Shown here: positions 1 to 6,071 of the stretch, piece after piece
How the letters are laid out: each line of letters begins with the position of its first letter
Numbering within the stretch: position 1 is the stretch's first letter
Assembly (NCBI GenBank): GCA_945876405.1
Contig: CAMCOJ010000118.1
Location: forward strand, 1 to 6,586
Length of the DNA: 6,586 nucleotides
Direction: 5' to 3'
From: an uncultured Ruminococcus sp.
Lineage (GTDB): Bacteria; Bacillota; Clostridia; Oscillospirales; Ruminococcaceae
The notes under the pieces: generated by a model
The model's input: only the letters and a program-made list of their open reading frames with translations
Databases searched by the model: none
What the model was told of the DNA's origin: nothing
Program-made: the position numbers and the translations under genes

Positions 1-22
1 TTATTGCGTTTACTATAGATTT

Positions 23-51
23 ATTATATCATATCTTCATATAGAAATAAA
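23..51 (-). promoter_or_regulatory. Leftward promoter for a gene beyond the left edge
   Basis: Reading the minus strand, TATAAT lies at 23-28 and is preceded by TGA, giving the extended -10 sequence TGATATAAT. A weak -35 candidate, TTTATT, lies 17 bp upstream at 46-51. Transcription would start near position 17 and run out of the window, so a minus-strand gene probably begins just to the left. The -35 is poor, but the extended -10 is identical to those of the other promoters in this window. The rest of 29-137 is AT-rich and shows no gene. Confidence 0.6.
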
Positions 52-69
52 GTCTTTTGCTTAAATTAA

Positions 70-93
70 CTTAAAAAAATTAGCTTTTTTAAG
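70..93. other. AT-rich inverted repeat
   Basis: CTTAAAAAA (70-78) and TTTTTTAAG (85-93) form a perfect 9-bp inverted repeat around a 6-base loop. It contains almost no G or C. It may be a weak second terminator behind the EAL gene, or just an A-tract/T-tract element upstream of the leftward promoter. No function can be assigned with assurance. Confidence 0.3.
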
Positions 94-137
94 AGTACCG
101 ATTCAAAATAATTAAAATCCCTTTATTACATATGAAA

Positions 138-157
138 GGCACACCCTCAGGTGTGCC
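138..157 (-). terminator. Hairpin terminator of the EAL gene
   Basis: GGCACACC (138-145) and GGTGTGCC (150-157) form a perfect, GC-rich 8-bp stem with a 4-base loop. It begins 7 bases after the stop codon of the minus-strand EAL gene. On that strand the stem is followed by only TTTCAT, so the U-tract is short. The position and stem strength still make termination of the fabV-EAL transcript the best reading. Confidence 0.7.
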
Positions 158-164
158 AAAAAAA

Positions 165-1850
165 TTATCTATGAGTGATGAGATACTTTTCAAAATCTTC
201 TTCAGAAAGCGGTTTGGAATAATAATATCCCTGAATTACATCCCCTCCGAGTTCACGTATAGCCCACATCTGCTCTTTGGTTTCAACACCTTCGGATACA
301 GTCTTTAGTCCAAGGCTTCTTGCAAGATTGATACACGCACTGAATACGCGCATACTCTTAAAATCTGTTATGGCCTTTACCAGAGACATATCCATCTTTA
401 CCACATCAAGAGGAAGGATGCTCAGTGTATTAAGTGATGAATATCCACTGCCAAAATCATCCAGTTCTATTTTGTAACCATTTTCCTGGCATTTTGAAAG
501 GATACCAACGAGTTCTTCTATCTGGTCGGAAAAAAGTGATTCTGTTACTTCAATATGGAGAAGTCCGGAAGGAACGTCCATCTCAGTTGAGGCTTTGTTA
601 AGCTTCTCAAAAAAATCAGGTCGCATAAAATCAAGCTTCGATGCATTTATTGAAACAGGCACAACGTCCAAACCTTTTTCAATCCATTTATGAAGGTTTT
701 CGCATGTCTTTTTCCAGACAAAACTATCGACTTCTGTTATAAAGCCGTTGTCTTCAAAAATCGGGATAAACTCTCCCGGTGACATAAACCCATATTCAGG
801 ATGTTCCCATCTGATAAGTGCTTCTGCTCCGGTTAATTCACCGGTATTGGCATCATGCTTTGGCTGATAATACACTCTGAACTGATTGTTTTCAAGAGCT
901 TCTCTCATACACTCTTCAATCCGTTCTTTTCGTTCATGTTCAATTAAGAGTTTTTCTTCATACTTCGCCATTCGTTTGCCGTATTTGCCACGAATAGTCT
1001 GAAGAGCAAGTAAGGCACGGTCGCAAATTACAGATACCGGAACATCATGTTCTACATTTTCGTATATCGCGAATCTCATTCTGACCTCTTCCACACCTTC
1101 AGAAGGTGATGTAACAAGGACACCACTCACATCATCCATGCTGATACCCTTCTCAAAATCATCATCCTGTCTGAACAGTGCAACAAACTGATCACCGCTA
1201 AATCTTCCGGCAAGAAGGCACGGATCTCCACTGTTTCTCAGAAAGTTCGCTACAGCCTTAAGCTTGCTGTCCCCGGCCTGCTTACCATCTTTCTCGTTGA
1301 GAAGTTTTATCCCTTCCAGCTCAGAAATAGTAATGATAAATTTAAAGTCAGGATTTTCGCTGATTATTTTTTCAGCATGGCGAAAAAAAGCCTGCCTTGT
1401 ATACAGTCCGGTCAGTGCATCAAGCTCTGACATACTCCCGTTTTCTGCATTTTCCTTAAGTTCAATAATGTTTGAAACCTGAAGAAAGATCGCATTTGGT
1501 TTTGACGAATAGCGAATTACCCCCGCTGCACCTACTGACAAAAATGTCTCTTCCTCATCAGAAACCGAGTCATCGGCAATAACCATAACAGGAATATTAT
1601 GTACCATCCTGTCGGACTTAACCATCTTTATAAAATCCGTACTTTCTTCGGTTTTATCTGAAGCATCAAGAAAGATCAAAGATATCTCACTAAAATGCTT
1701 TTTTAATATATCAATGCAGTTATCATCAATTTTTGTTTTGATAATGTCATATTTGCCCGAAAACAGTTCCGCGTAAGAACTGGTTTTATTTTTTTCAGAT
1801 TCAACGACAAATATCGTTCTCGTCTCATCTGAAACTTTCTGAGACCCCAT
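165..1850 (-). CDS. c-di-GMP phosphodiesterase: receiver-like, degenerate GGDEF and EAL domains
   Basis: A predicted cytoplasmic regulator of 561 aa that should hydrolyse cyclic di-GMP to pGpG. Residues about 11-132 resemble a response-regulator receiver; Asp62 is the possible phosphoacceptor, but the paired N-terminal acidic residues are poorly kept (VVESEK). Residues about 144-300 are a GGDEF domain beginning DALTGL. Its active-site loop is SGDQF (218-222), so cyclase activity is probably lost. The C-terminal EAL domain (about 310-558) looks fully catalytic: EAL at 343-345, Asn402, Glu434, Asp464/Asp465 (DDFGSGYSSL), Lys485, Glu520 and Gln540, the metal- and substrate-binding set of active EAL enzymes. 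No membrane segment or signal peptide is seen. The frame opens at a GTG at 1857-1859, but that GTG lies inside the Shine-Dalgarno AAGGCGGTGAT, so the ATG at 1850 is chosen. It follows fabV by 46 bases with no convincing promoter of its own and is probably co-transcribed. The signal it senses is unknown. Confidence 0.9.
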   Translation of the reverse strand: MGSQKVSDETRTIFVVESEKNKTSSYAELFSGKYDIIKTKIDDNCIDILKKHFSEISLIFLDASDKTEESTDFIKMVKSDRMVHNIPVMVIADDSVSDEEETFLSVGAAGVIRYSSKPNAIFLQVSNIIELKENAENGSMSELDALTGLYTRQAFFRHAEKIISENPDFKFIITISELEGIKLLNEKDGKQAGDSKLKAVANFLRNSGDPCLLAGRFSGDQFVALFRQDDDFEKGISMDDVSGVLVTSPSEGVEEVRMRFAIYENVEHDVPVSVICDRALLALQTIRGKYGKRMAKYEEKLLIEHERKERIEECMREALENNQFRVYYQPKHDANTGELTGAEALIRWEHPEYGFMSPGEFIPIFEDNGFITEVDSFVWKKTCENLHKWIEKGLDVVPVSINASKLDFMRPDFFEKLNKASTEMDVPSGLLHIEVTESLFSDQIEELVGILSKCQENGYKIELDDFGSGYSSLNTLSILPLDVVKMDMSLVKAITDFKSMRVFSACINLARSLGLKTVSEGVETKEQMWAIRELGGDVIQGYYYSKPLSEEDFEKYLITHR

Positions 1851-1854
1851 TTCA

Positions 1855-1865
1855 ATCACCGCCTT
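1855..1865 (-). promoter_or_regulatory. Ribosome binding site deciding the EAL start
   Basis: On the minus strand AAGGCGGTGAT differs at one base from the complement of the 16S rRNA tail (AAGGAGGTGAT). It lies 4 bases before the ATG at 1850. The upstream in-frame GTG is part of this site and is therefore unlikely to be the start. Confidence 0.75.
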
Positions 1866-1872
1866 ATATCAG

Positions 1873-1895
1873 TTATACAAGAATCTTTTGTATAA
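1873..1895 (-). other. Intercistronic hairpin between fabV and the EAL gene
   Basis: TTATACAA (1873-1880) and TTGTATAA (1888-1895) are a perfect 8-bp inverted repeat around 7 bases, starting 1 base beyond the fabV stop codon. It is AT-rich and has no U-tract on the minus strand. A full terminator is therefore unlikely; it could protect the fabV message from 3' decay, attenuate transcription, or bind a regulator. The symmetry is seen directly; the role is inferred. Confidence 0.4.
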
Positions 1896-1896
1896 A

Positions 1897-3078
1897 TTAA
1901 TTCTTTAATGAAGGAATATCGTAAACGGGACTGATATCTGCTTCATAATCCACCCCCTCAGCTCCAAATCCAAAGAGTGCAAAAAAGTCGTTCCAGTAAC
2001 CATCAACATCTGCAGATTCGCTAACGTTTTCTGTTGTTACATTATTCCATATTTCTTTTACTTCAGACTGGATATCTTCCTTCATCTCATAGTCATCAAG
2101 TCTGATGAAACCATCACTGTCAGTTACAGCTGAACCATTTGCAAGCTTGTCTGTAAAAAGTCTGGTCATCTGCTCAATACAGCCTTCATGAGTTCCTGCT
2201 TTCTTCATAACCTTAAAGAGAATTGATATATAAAGCGGTACAACAGGAATTGCTGAACTCGACTGTGTAACAAGTGCCTTGTTTACAGATGTGTAAGCCT
2301 TTATTCCTGAATATTTTTCAGAAATAAGCTTTGATGTTTCGTACACGTGTTTCTTTGCCTGTCCTATTGAACCGTTCATATAAATCGGGTGTGTAATCTC
2401 AGGACCAAGATATGAAAATGCAATCGTAACTGCATTTTCTTCAATAGCATCAGCTGCAGCAAGTGCATCTATCCAGTCCATCCAGTCTTCGCCGCCCATT
2501 ACTTTTACAGTATGGAGAACTTCTTCTTCAGTAGCCGGCTCAATAGTAACTTCCTGAATTGTATTATCCTTGAGATCGATAGTCTTGTTTGTATAGTTTC
2601 CTTCAGTTGTCTTAAGTACTGATGAATATACTGTTCCGTCTGCAGTGGTTCTTCTCGGTGCAGCAAGACTGTATATAACCATATCCACCTTACCAAAATC
2701 CTTTTTAATGAGGTCAATCGTCTGCTGTTTTATCTCTGCGGAAAAAGCATCGCCGTTTATTGTTTTTGCATAAAGCCCGTCATCATGTGCAGCCTCTTCA
2801 AAAGCAGCTGTATTGTACCAGCCGGCTGATGCAGGCTTCTTTTCAGAACCTTCCTTGTCAAAAATAATGCCTATTGTTGAAGCACCCGCAGAATACGCTG
2901 CAGCAATTCTTGATGAAAGTCCATATCCCATAGATGCACCGATTACAAGTACTTTTTTGCAGGCAAAGCCGCTCTTGTGTGCTCTGGCATACTCTATCTG
3001 CTCAGAGACAAACTTCTTACAGCCTTCCGGATGAGCAGTTGTACATATAAATCCTCTTGTTTTAGGTTTGATAATCAT
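1897..3078 (-). CDS. fabV: FabV-type NADH-dependent trans-2-enoyl-ACP/CoA reductase
   Basis: A 393-aa enzyme that reduces trans-2-enoyl-ACP (or enoyl-CoA) to the saturated acyl form with NADH. This is the last step of each round of type II fatty-acid elongation, or the crotonyl-CoA step of butyrate-type pathways. The length matches the FabV/Ter family (about 400 aa). The nucleotide-binding loop GASMGYG is at 47-53, followed by FDKEG (73-77), whose acidic Asp74 suits NADH over NADPH. SAGWYNTAAF (84-93) is a family signature. The catalytic Tyr-x8-Lys motif is Tyr233...Lys242 in PIYMNGSIGQAK, longer than the Tyr-x6-Lys of FabI. The ATG at 3078 follows AAGGAG (3091-3096) by 12 bases, and its promoter lies at 3120-3148. 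It is transcribed away from the murT-like operon and towards the EAL gene. Sequence alone does not settle whether ACP or CoA is the main substrate. Confidence 0.95.
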   Translation of the reverse strand: MIIKPKTRGFICTTAHPEGCKKFVSEQIEYARAHKSGFACKKVLVIGASMGYGLSSRIAAAYSAGASTIGIIFDKEGSEKKPASAGWYNTAAFEEAAHDDGLYAKTINGDAFSAEIKQQTIDLIKKDFGKVDMVIYSLAAPRRTTADGTVYSSVLKTTEGNYTNKTIDLKDNTIQEVTIEPATEEEVLHTVKVMGGEDWMDWIDALAAADAIEENAVTIAFSYLGPEITHPIYMNGSIGQAKKHVYETSKLISEKYSGIKAYTSVNKALVTQSSSAIPVVPLYISILFKVMKKAGTHEGCIEQMTRLFTDKLANGSAVTDSDGFIRLDDYEMKEDIQSEVKEIWNNVTTENVSESADVDGYWNDFFALFGFGAEGVDYEADISPVYDIPSLKN

Positions 3079-3119
3079 AATAATGTATTTCTCCTTATTT
3101 TCGATAACTATATGTAATA

Positions 3120-3148
3120 ATTATATCACAAAAAATGTTAATAATCAA
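3120..3148 (-). promoter_or_regulatory. fabV promoter
   Basis: On the minus strand, -35 TTGATT (3143-3148) and -10 TATAAT (3120-3125) are separated by exactly 17 bp, with an extended -10 TGATATAAT. Transcription should start near 3113, leaving a leader of about 35 bases with AAGGAG before the fabV ATG. Confidence 0.85.
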
Positions 3149-3151
3149 GTG

Positions 3152-3165
3152 AAATGATATCAATT
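3152..3165. promoter_or_regulatory. Palindrome between the divergent promoters, possible operator
   Basis: The perfect 8-bp palindrome TGATATCA (3155-3162) has partly symmetric flanks (AAA before, ATT after; 6 of 7 positions per arm match). It sits between the two divergent -35 boxes, 6 bp beyond that of fabV and 19 bp before that of murT. A regulator bound here could act on both operons. Short AT-rich palindromes also arise by chance, so this is tentative. Confidence 0.25.
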
Positions 3166-3181
3166 TTTCATCTGAAATCTA

Positions 3182-3210
3182 TTGTAAATGCACAAAAAAA
3201 ATGATATAAT
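3182..3210 (+). promoter_or_regulatory. Promoter of the MurT/GatD-like operon
   Basis: -35 TTGTAA (3182-3187) and -10 TATAAT (3205-3210) are spaced by 17 bp, with an extended -10 TGATATAAT. Transcription should start near 3217, leaving a leader of about 55 bases. The in-frame ATG at 3188 lies inside this promoter and so cannot be the usual start. Confidence 0.85.
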
Positions 3211-3254
3211 ATTTTCATGCATGTTTTTTCAGATATGCTTTAATTATCATTTTT

Positions 3255-3260
3255 ACGGAG
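3255..3260 (+). promoter_or_regulatory. Ribosome binding site deciding the MurT start
   Basis: ACGGAG lies 11 bases before the ATG at 3272. The spacing resembles those of the other genes here (10 for the GatD-like gene, 12 for fabV). It supports the 460-aa product rather than a 488-aa one. Confidence 0.65.
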
Positions 3261-3271
3261 TTGACTATATA

Positions 3272-4654
3272 ATGGCGAAAAAACCATTCAGATTTTACTT
3301 TGCACTTGTATGCGGCAAACTTACTATAGAACTTCTGAAATTACTCAGAAAAAGAGCTACAAATTTTCCAGGATCTGTAGTTCTTACGCTCTGTCCGGAT
3401 TTCCTTAAGTATCTTGAGAAACCGGAAAAGATTATTGCTGTCACCGGAACAAACGGAAAAACAACTGTCAGCAATATGCTGCTTGACATTCTTACAGATA
3501 ACGGATATGACTGCACAAACAATAATTTCGGCGGAAACGTAGATACAGGTATCACGGCCGCTCTCCTTAAAGACAGTACCCTTTCCGGCAAACCACGAAA
3601 AAAATACTGTACACTCGAAATAGACGAAAGAAGTGCTGTAAGAATCTATCCGTATATTCATCCGGACTATCTGATATGCACTAACCTGACACGTGATTCA
3701 TATAAAAGAAATGCTCACGTTGAATATATCTTCGATATCCTGAACAGCAATATTCCCGACCAGACCCATCTTATTCTTAACGCTGACGACCTGATCAGTT
3801 CATCTCTGAAAAAAGACAACAAGCGTACATATTTCGGAATGGAAGCTTTTGAAAACGAACAGCTTATTGACAATAATATTATCAGGGATATAACTGTATG
3901 TCCTGTCTGCGATTCACCTTTATCCTACGATTTTCTAAGATACAATCACATAGGACGAGCACGGTGTACAAAGTGTGATTTCTGTTCGCCTGTACCTGAT
4001 TTTAACACAACAGAAAGAACATTCACACCTGACGGAAGAGCTGACATTAAGATTTCAGTAAACGGAAATACCGAAGAGTACAATGTACCTTGTGAAAATA
4101 CAATTAATCTTTACAATGCTACCGCCGCAATTGCTGCTCTGAGAACCTTCGGACTCTCATATGAACAGGTTTCGGAATCTTTCAGAAAAATCAGTGTTGT
4201 CAAATCAAGATTCGACACTTATGAAAAAAACGGAAGGACTCTCAAGTGCATTCTTGCCAAGGGACAGAATCCTGTTGCCTGTTCACATGCACTCAATACT
4301 GCAAGAAGCACACCGGATACGGCTGTTATCATGATCTGGGATGATTTTTTCGACGGAAAAACCACGTCAGAGAATACTGCATGGATTTATGATGTCGACT
4401 TTGAATTTCTGGACAACGATAATATAAAGCAGATTATCATTGCTGGCAAACGTTCTCCTGATCATCTTCTCAGACTTCTGATTGCAGGAATTCCACGCGA
4501 AAAAATCAAATTCACTGAACACGAGGAAGATGCCGCAGAGCTTCTTGATCTTGACGGAATAAAGACAACCTATATTTTCTTTGACCTGTACACTGATCAT
4601 TACAAAGAAATTATAAAAGAAAAAGTAAAGGAGAAAATGAATAATGCAGATTGA
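3272..4654 (+). CDS. murT: Divergent MurT-like Mur ligase (lipid II isoglutaminyl synthase-type ATPase subunit)
   Basis: 460 aa, related to MurT, the ATP-dependent subunit that with GatD amidates the D-glutamate of lipid II to isoglutamine. The P-loop GTNGKTT is at 59-65, the Mur-ligase acidic segment EIDE at 116-119 and NADD at 170-173. A Cys4 zinc ribbon (Cys210, Cys213, Cys232, Cys235) is typical of MurT. The C-terminal MurT-specific domain (about 310-450) carries DG (361-362) and WIYDVDFE (371-378). Several usual signatures are altered. The RDQxDR-like segment reads RDSYKR (141-146), the KNPAG-like segment reads KGQNPVAC (330-337), and the DGxDxSWIWD-like segment has extra residues and lacks the middle Asp (DG...ENTAWIYD). 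That segment lies about where the MurT Asp of the shared glutaminase triad is expected. The start is the ATG at 3272, 11 bases after ACGGAG; the longer frame from 3188 is rejected because that ATG lies within the promoter. The gene ends inside the gatD-like gene. Family assignment is firm; the exact substrate is not. Confidence 0.85.
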   Translation: MAKKPFRFYFALVCGKLTIELLKLLRKRATNFPGSVVLTLCPDFLKYLEKPEKIIAVTGTNGKTTVSNMLLDILTDNGYDCTNNNFGGNVDTGITAALLKDSTLSGKPRKKYCTLEIDERSAVRIYPYIHPDYLICTNLTRDSYKRNAHVEYIFDILNSNIPDQTHLILNADDLISSSLKKDNKRTYFGMEAFENEQLIDNNIIRDITVCPVCDSPLSYDFLRYNHIGRARCTKCDFCSPVPDFNTTERTFTPDGRADIKISVNGNTEEYNVPCENTINLYNATAAIAALRTFGLSYEQVSESFRKISVVKSRFDTYEKNGRTLKCILAKGQNPVACSHALNTARSTPDTAVIMIWDDFFDGKTTSENTAWIYDVDFEFLDNDNIKQIIIAGKRSPDHLLRLLIAGIPREKIKFTEHEEDAAELLDLDGIKTTYIFFDLYTDHYKEIIKEKVKEKMNNAD

Positions 4655-5351
4655 AATTCTTTTCCCTGAACAGTGCAGCCTGTTCGGTGACTCCGGAAAT
4701 GTAAGATACCTGAAAAAATGCCTTCCGGATGCTGAATTTATACATACATCATTAAACGATACACCTGCATTCGTAACAGGAAGTCCGGATATGATCTATA
4801 TGGGTGCATGTACCGAAAAAAATCAGGAAAAAATCATAAAAAGACTGATGCCATACAAGGAACAGCTCAGGGATGCAATTGACAGCGGAAAGGTTATGCT
4901 TTTCACTGGCAATGCACCGGAAATCTTTTTTGAATATATCGAAAAAGACGATGGATCAAAAACAGAAGCTCTCGGACTTTTCAGGTTTCATGCTGTTCAG
5001 AGACTTTTCGAGCGTCATAACACACTTGTACTCGGAAAATTTATGAATCGCGAAATTCTAGGATTTAAAACCCAGTTCACTCAGACATACGGTGACAACA
5101 GTAAAAATTTCTTCTGTTCTGTTGAACGCGGTGACGGAATAAACAAGCAGAGCATGCTTGAAGGAATACATGTAAATAATTTCTTTGCAACAAGTCTTGT
5201 AGGCCCTCTTCTCGTTATGAATCCGTACTTTACCGAATATCTTATGGAAAAACTCGGGGTAGATAATCCGCAGTGTGCATTCCGTGAAGATTCAATAAAT
5301 GCTTACAATATTCGAATCAAAGACTTCAGAAGCTGTAAAAGTCTTCATTAA
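4644..5351 (+). CDS. GatD-like class I glutamine amidotransferase lacking catalytic Cys and His
   Basis: 235 aa, homologous to GatD, the CobB/CobQ-type glutaminase that supplies ammonia to MurT. Family landmarks remain: LFGDSGN (13-19, usually LYGDxGN), DMIYMG (49-54), GFKTQFTQT (140-148, where GFENHGGxT is usual), GDGIN (163-167), and EG plus ATSLVGPLLVMNP (173-194). The catalytic positions are gone. The nucleophile elbow, normally ICGGYQ, reads FTGNAP (87-92), putting Thr88 in place of Cys. The usual YLHGPLL reads SLVGPLL (184-190), putting Val186 in place of His. The GGGQD oxyanion-side loop is GACTE (54-58). Glutaminase activity is therefore not expected. The frame is open and full length, so this is not an ordinary decaying pseudogene. 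The ATG overlaps the murT-like gene by 11 bases with GGAG 10 bases upstream, indicating translational coupling and a 1:1 complex. The role is unknown: scaffold, regulator, or part of an ammonia-dependent ligase. Motif alignment was done by eye. Confidence 0.82.
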   Translation: MQIEILFPEQCSLFGDSGNVRYLKKCLPDAEFIHTSLNDTPAFVTGSPDMIYMGACTEKNQEKIIKRLMPYKEQLRDAIDSGKVMLFTGNAPEIFFEYIEKDDGSKTEALGLFRFHAVQRLFERHNTLVLGKFMNREILGFKTQFTQTYGDNSKNFFCSVERGDGINKQSMLEGIHVNNFFATSLVGPLLVMNPYFTEYLMEKLGVDNPQCAFREDSINAYNIRIKDFRSCKSLH

Positions 5352-5354
5352 AAC

Positions 5355-5386
5355 AAAACGTTCTGTCGCAAAAGGCAGAACGTTTT
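5355..5386. terminator. Bidirectional terminator between convergent genes
   Basis: AAAACGTTCTG (5355-5365) and CAGAACGTTTT (5376-5386) form a perfect 11-bp stem. It extends by one G-T and one C-G pair to a 6-base loop. The A-rich left arm and T-rich right arm give U-tracts on both strands. It begins 3 bases after the GatD-like stop and ends 4 bases before the stop codon of the convergent acidic protein, so it should end both transcripts. Confidence 0.92.
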
Positions 5387-5390
5387 CTGT

Positions 5391-6056
5391 TTATCTTTTC
5401 ATATTTCTTGCAATATAAATATATCCGGCCGCTTTTTCAGGAGTAAAGTCATTTACAAGACTCATTGTTGAAGTGGCAAGAACCTTCAGATAGCTGTCAA
5501 AACTGTAGTAAAAATCTTCCGAGCATTCTTCAGGAATTTCCGGTTCAGAATCTTTTATAAGTCTGTCATTATCATACAGGTGATGATCCTCTTCTTCATC
5601 AAACTCACAATCATATTCGTATTCATCATATTCCCCGTCATAATCATCGTAGTTTTCTTCATCAGCATAGCTTATCTGCCCGTCACGGAATTCAATGCAT
5701 GTAATAAACAGGCTGTAAAATGTACGAAGAATGCCAAGTTCCTCATAAAGTGCAGTAAAAATATCATGAATATCATCATCGTCATAGAGGCAGTTCATAA
5801 TATAATCTGAAGCGGAGTCGAATGATTCAGCGATATCCTCATCATCAAAACATCTGTTTATGAATTCCCTGTATATTTTTATGATAGCAAAAGCTCTTGA
5901 AACAACTTTTACCTTATCAGCTTCAGTACTGTATACGTTCATATTTTTATATTCCATAAGACCCCACATAAGTCTGTACCAGTACATATCATGACCGTTC
6001 TCCCACAGAGATGCATCATCAAAAATACTGTAAACATCTTCCCATACAAGTTTCAT
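5391..6056 (-). CDS. Hypothetical acidic protein with an Asp/Glu/Tyr-rich tract
   Basis: 221 aa, not recognised as any known family. Residues 1-125 look folded and helical, rich in aromatic residues (several Trp and Tyr in 5-36). They contain two acidic clusters, DDED (71-74) and YDDDD (91-95). Residues about 130-177 are a low-complexity run of Asp, Glu and Tyr, probably disordered, followed by a more ordinary C-terminal segment (about 180-221). No signal peptide or clear membrane helix is seen, so it is probably cytoplasmic. The frame opens at a GTG (6060-6062) only 3 bases from the Shine-Dalgarno AGAGGA. The ATG at 6056 is 9 bases from it and is chosen. A good promoter lies at 6133-6161, and the shared terminator ends the gene. 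A charge-based binding role (metal, or mimicry of nucleic acid) is conceivable but unsupported. Confidence 0.85.
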   Translation of the reverse strand: MKLVWEDVYSIFDDASLWENGHDMYWYRLMWGLMEYKNMNVYSTEADKVKVVSRAFAIIKIYREFINRCFDDEDIAESFDSASDYIMNCLYDDDDIHDIFTALYEELGILRTFYSLFITCIEFRDGQISYADEENYDDYDGEYDEYEYDCEFDEEEDHHLYDNDRLIKDSEPEIPEECSEDFYYSFDSYLKVLATSTMSLVNDFTPEKAAGYIYIARNMKR

Positions 6057-6064
6057 AAACACCG

Positions 6065-6071
6065 TTCCTCT
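6065..6071 (-). promoter_or_regulatory. Ribosome binding site deciding the acidic-protein start
   Basis: On the minus strand AGAGGAA lies 8 bases before the ATG at 6056 but only 2-3 bases before the in-frame GTG at 6062. The ATG is the better start. Confidence 0.65.

Noticed and set aside
1860..1870. TGATATAAG on the minus strand, resembling the shared extended -10, just before the EAL gene
   Set aside because: The hexamer 17 bp upstream (ACAAAA) is not a -35, and transcription would begin at about the start codon, leaving out the ribosome binding site.
3152..3165. Palindrome as a FabT- or FapR-type fatty-acid regulator site
   Set aside because: It resembles those sites only loosely (AT-rich, TGAT half-sites). 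The match is too short to name a regulator, so it is kept only as an unnamed candidate operator.
3217..3243. Eight-codon frame in the leader of the MurT-like gene, a possible leader peptide
   Set aside because: It begins at the predicted transcription start, has no ribosome binding site, and there are no repeated codons or alternative hairpins suggesting attenuation.
3295..3661. Two overlapping minus-strand frames inside the MurT-like gene
   Set aside because: They are shadows of a strongly supported coding frame with P-loop and Mur-ligase motifs, and they lack family resemblance and start signals.
4644..5351. GatD-like gene as a pseudogene
   Set aside because: The frame is open at full length, has a good ribosome binding site, is coupled to its partner, and keeps structural motifs. 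Only the catalytic and nearby substrate-loop positions have clearly changed.
5580..5810. Plus-strand frame encoding a very hydrophobic 76-aa, membrane-like peptide
   Set aside because: It is antisense to the Asp/Glu/Tyr-rich tract, whose codons read as Ile/Val/Phe on the other strand. It has no Shine-Dalgarno or promoter of its own.
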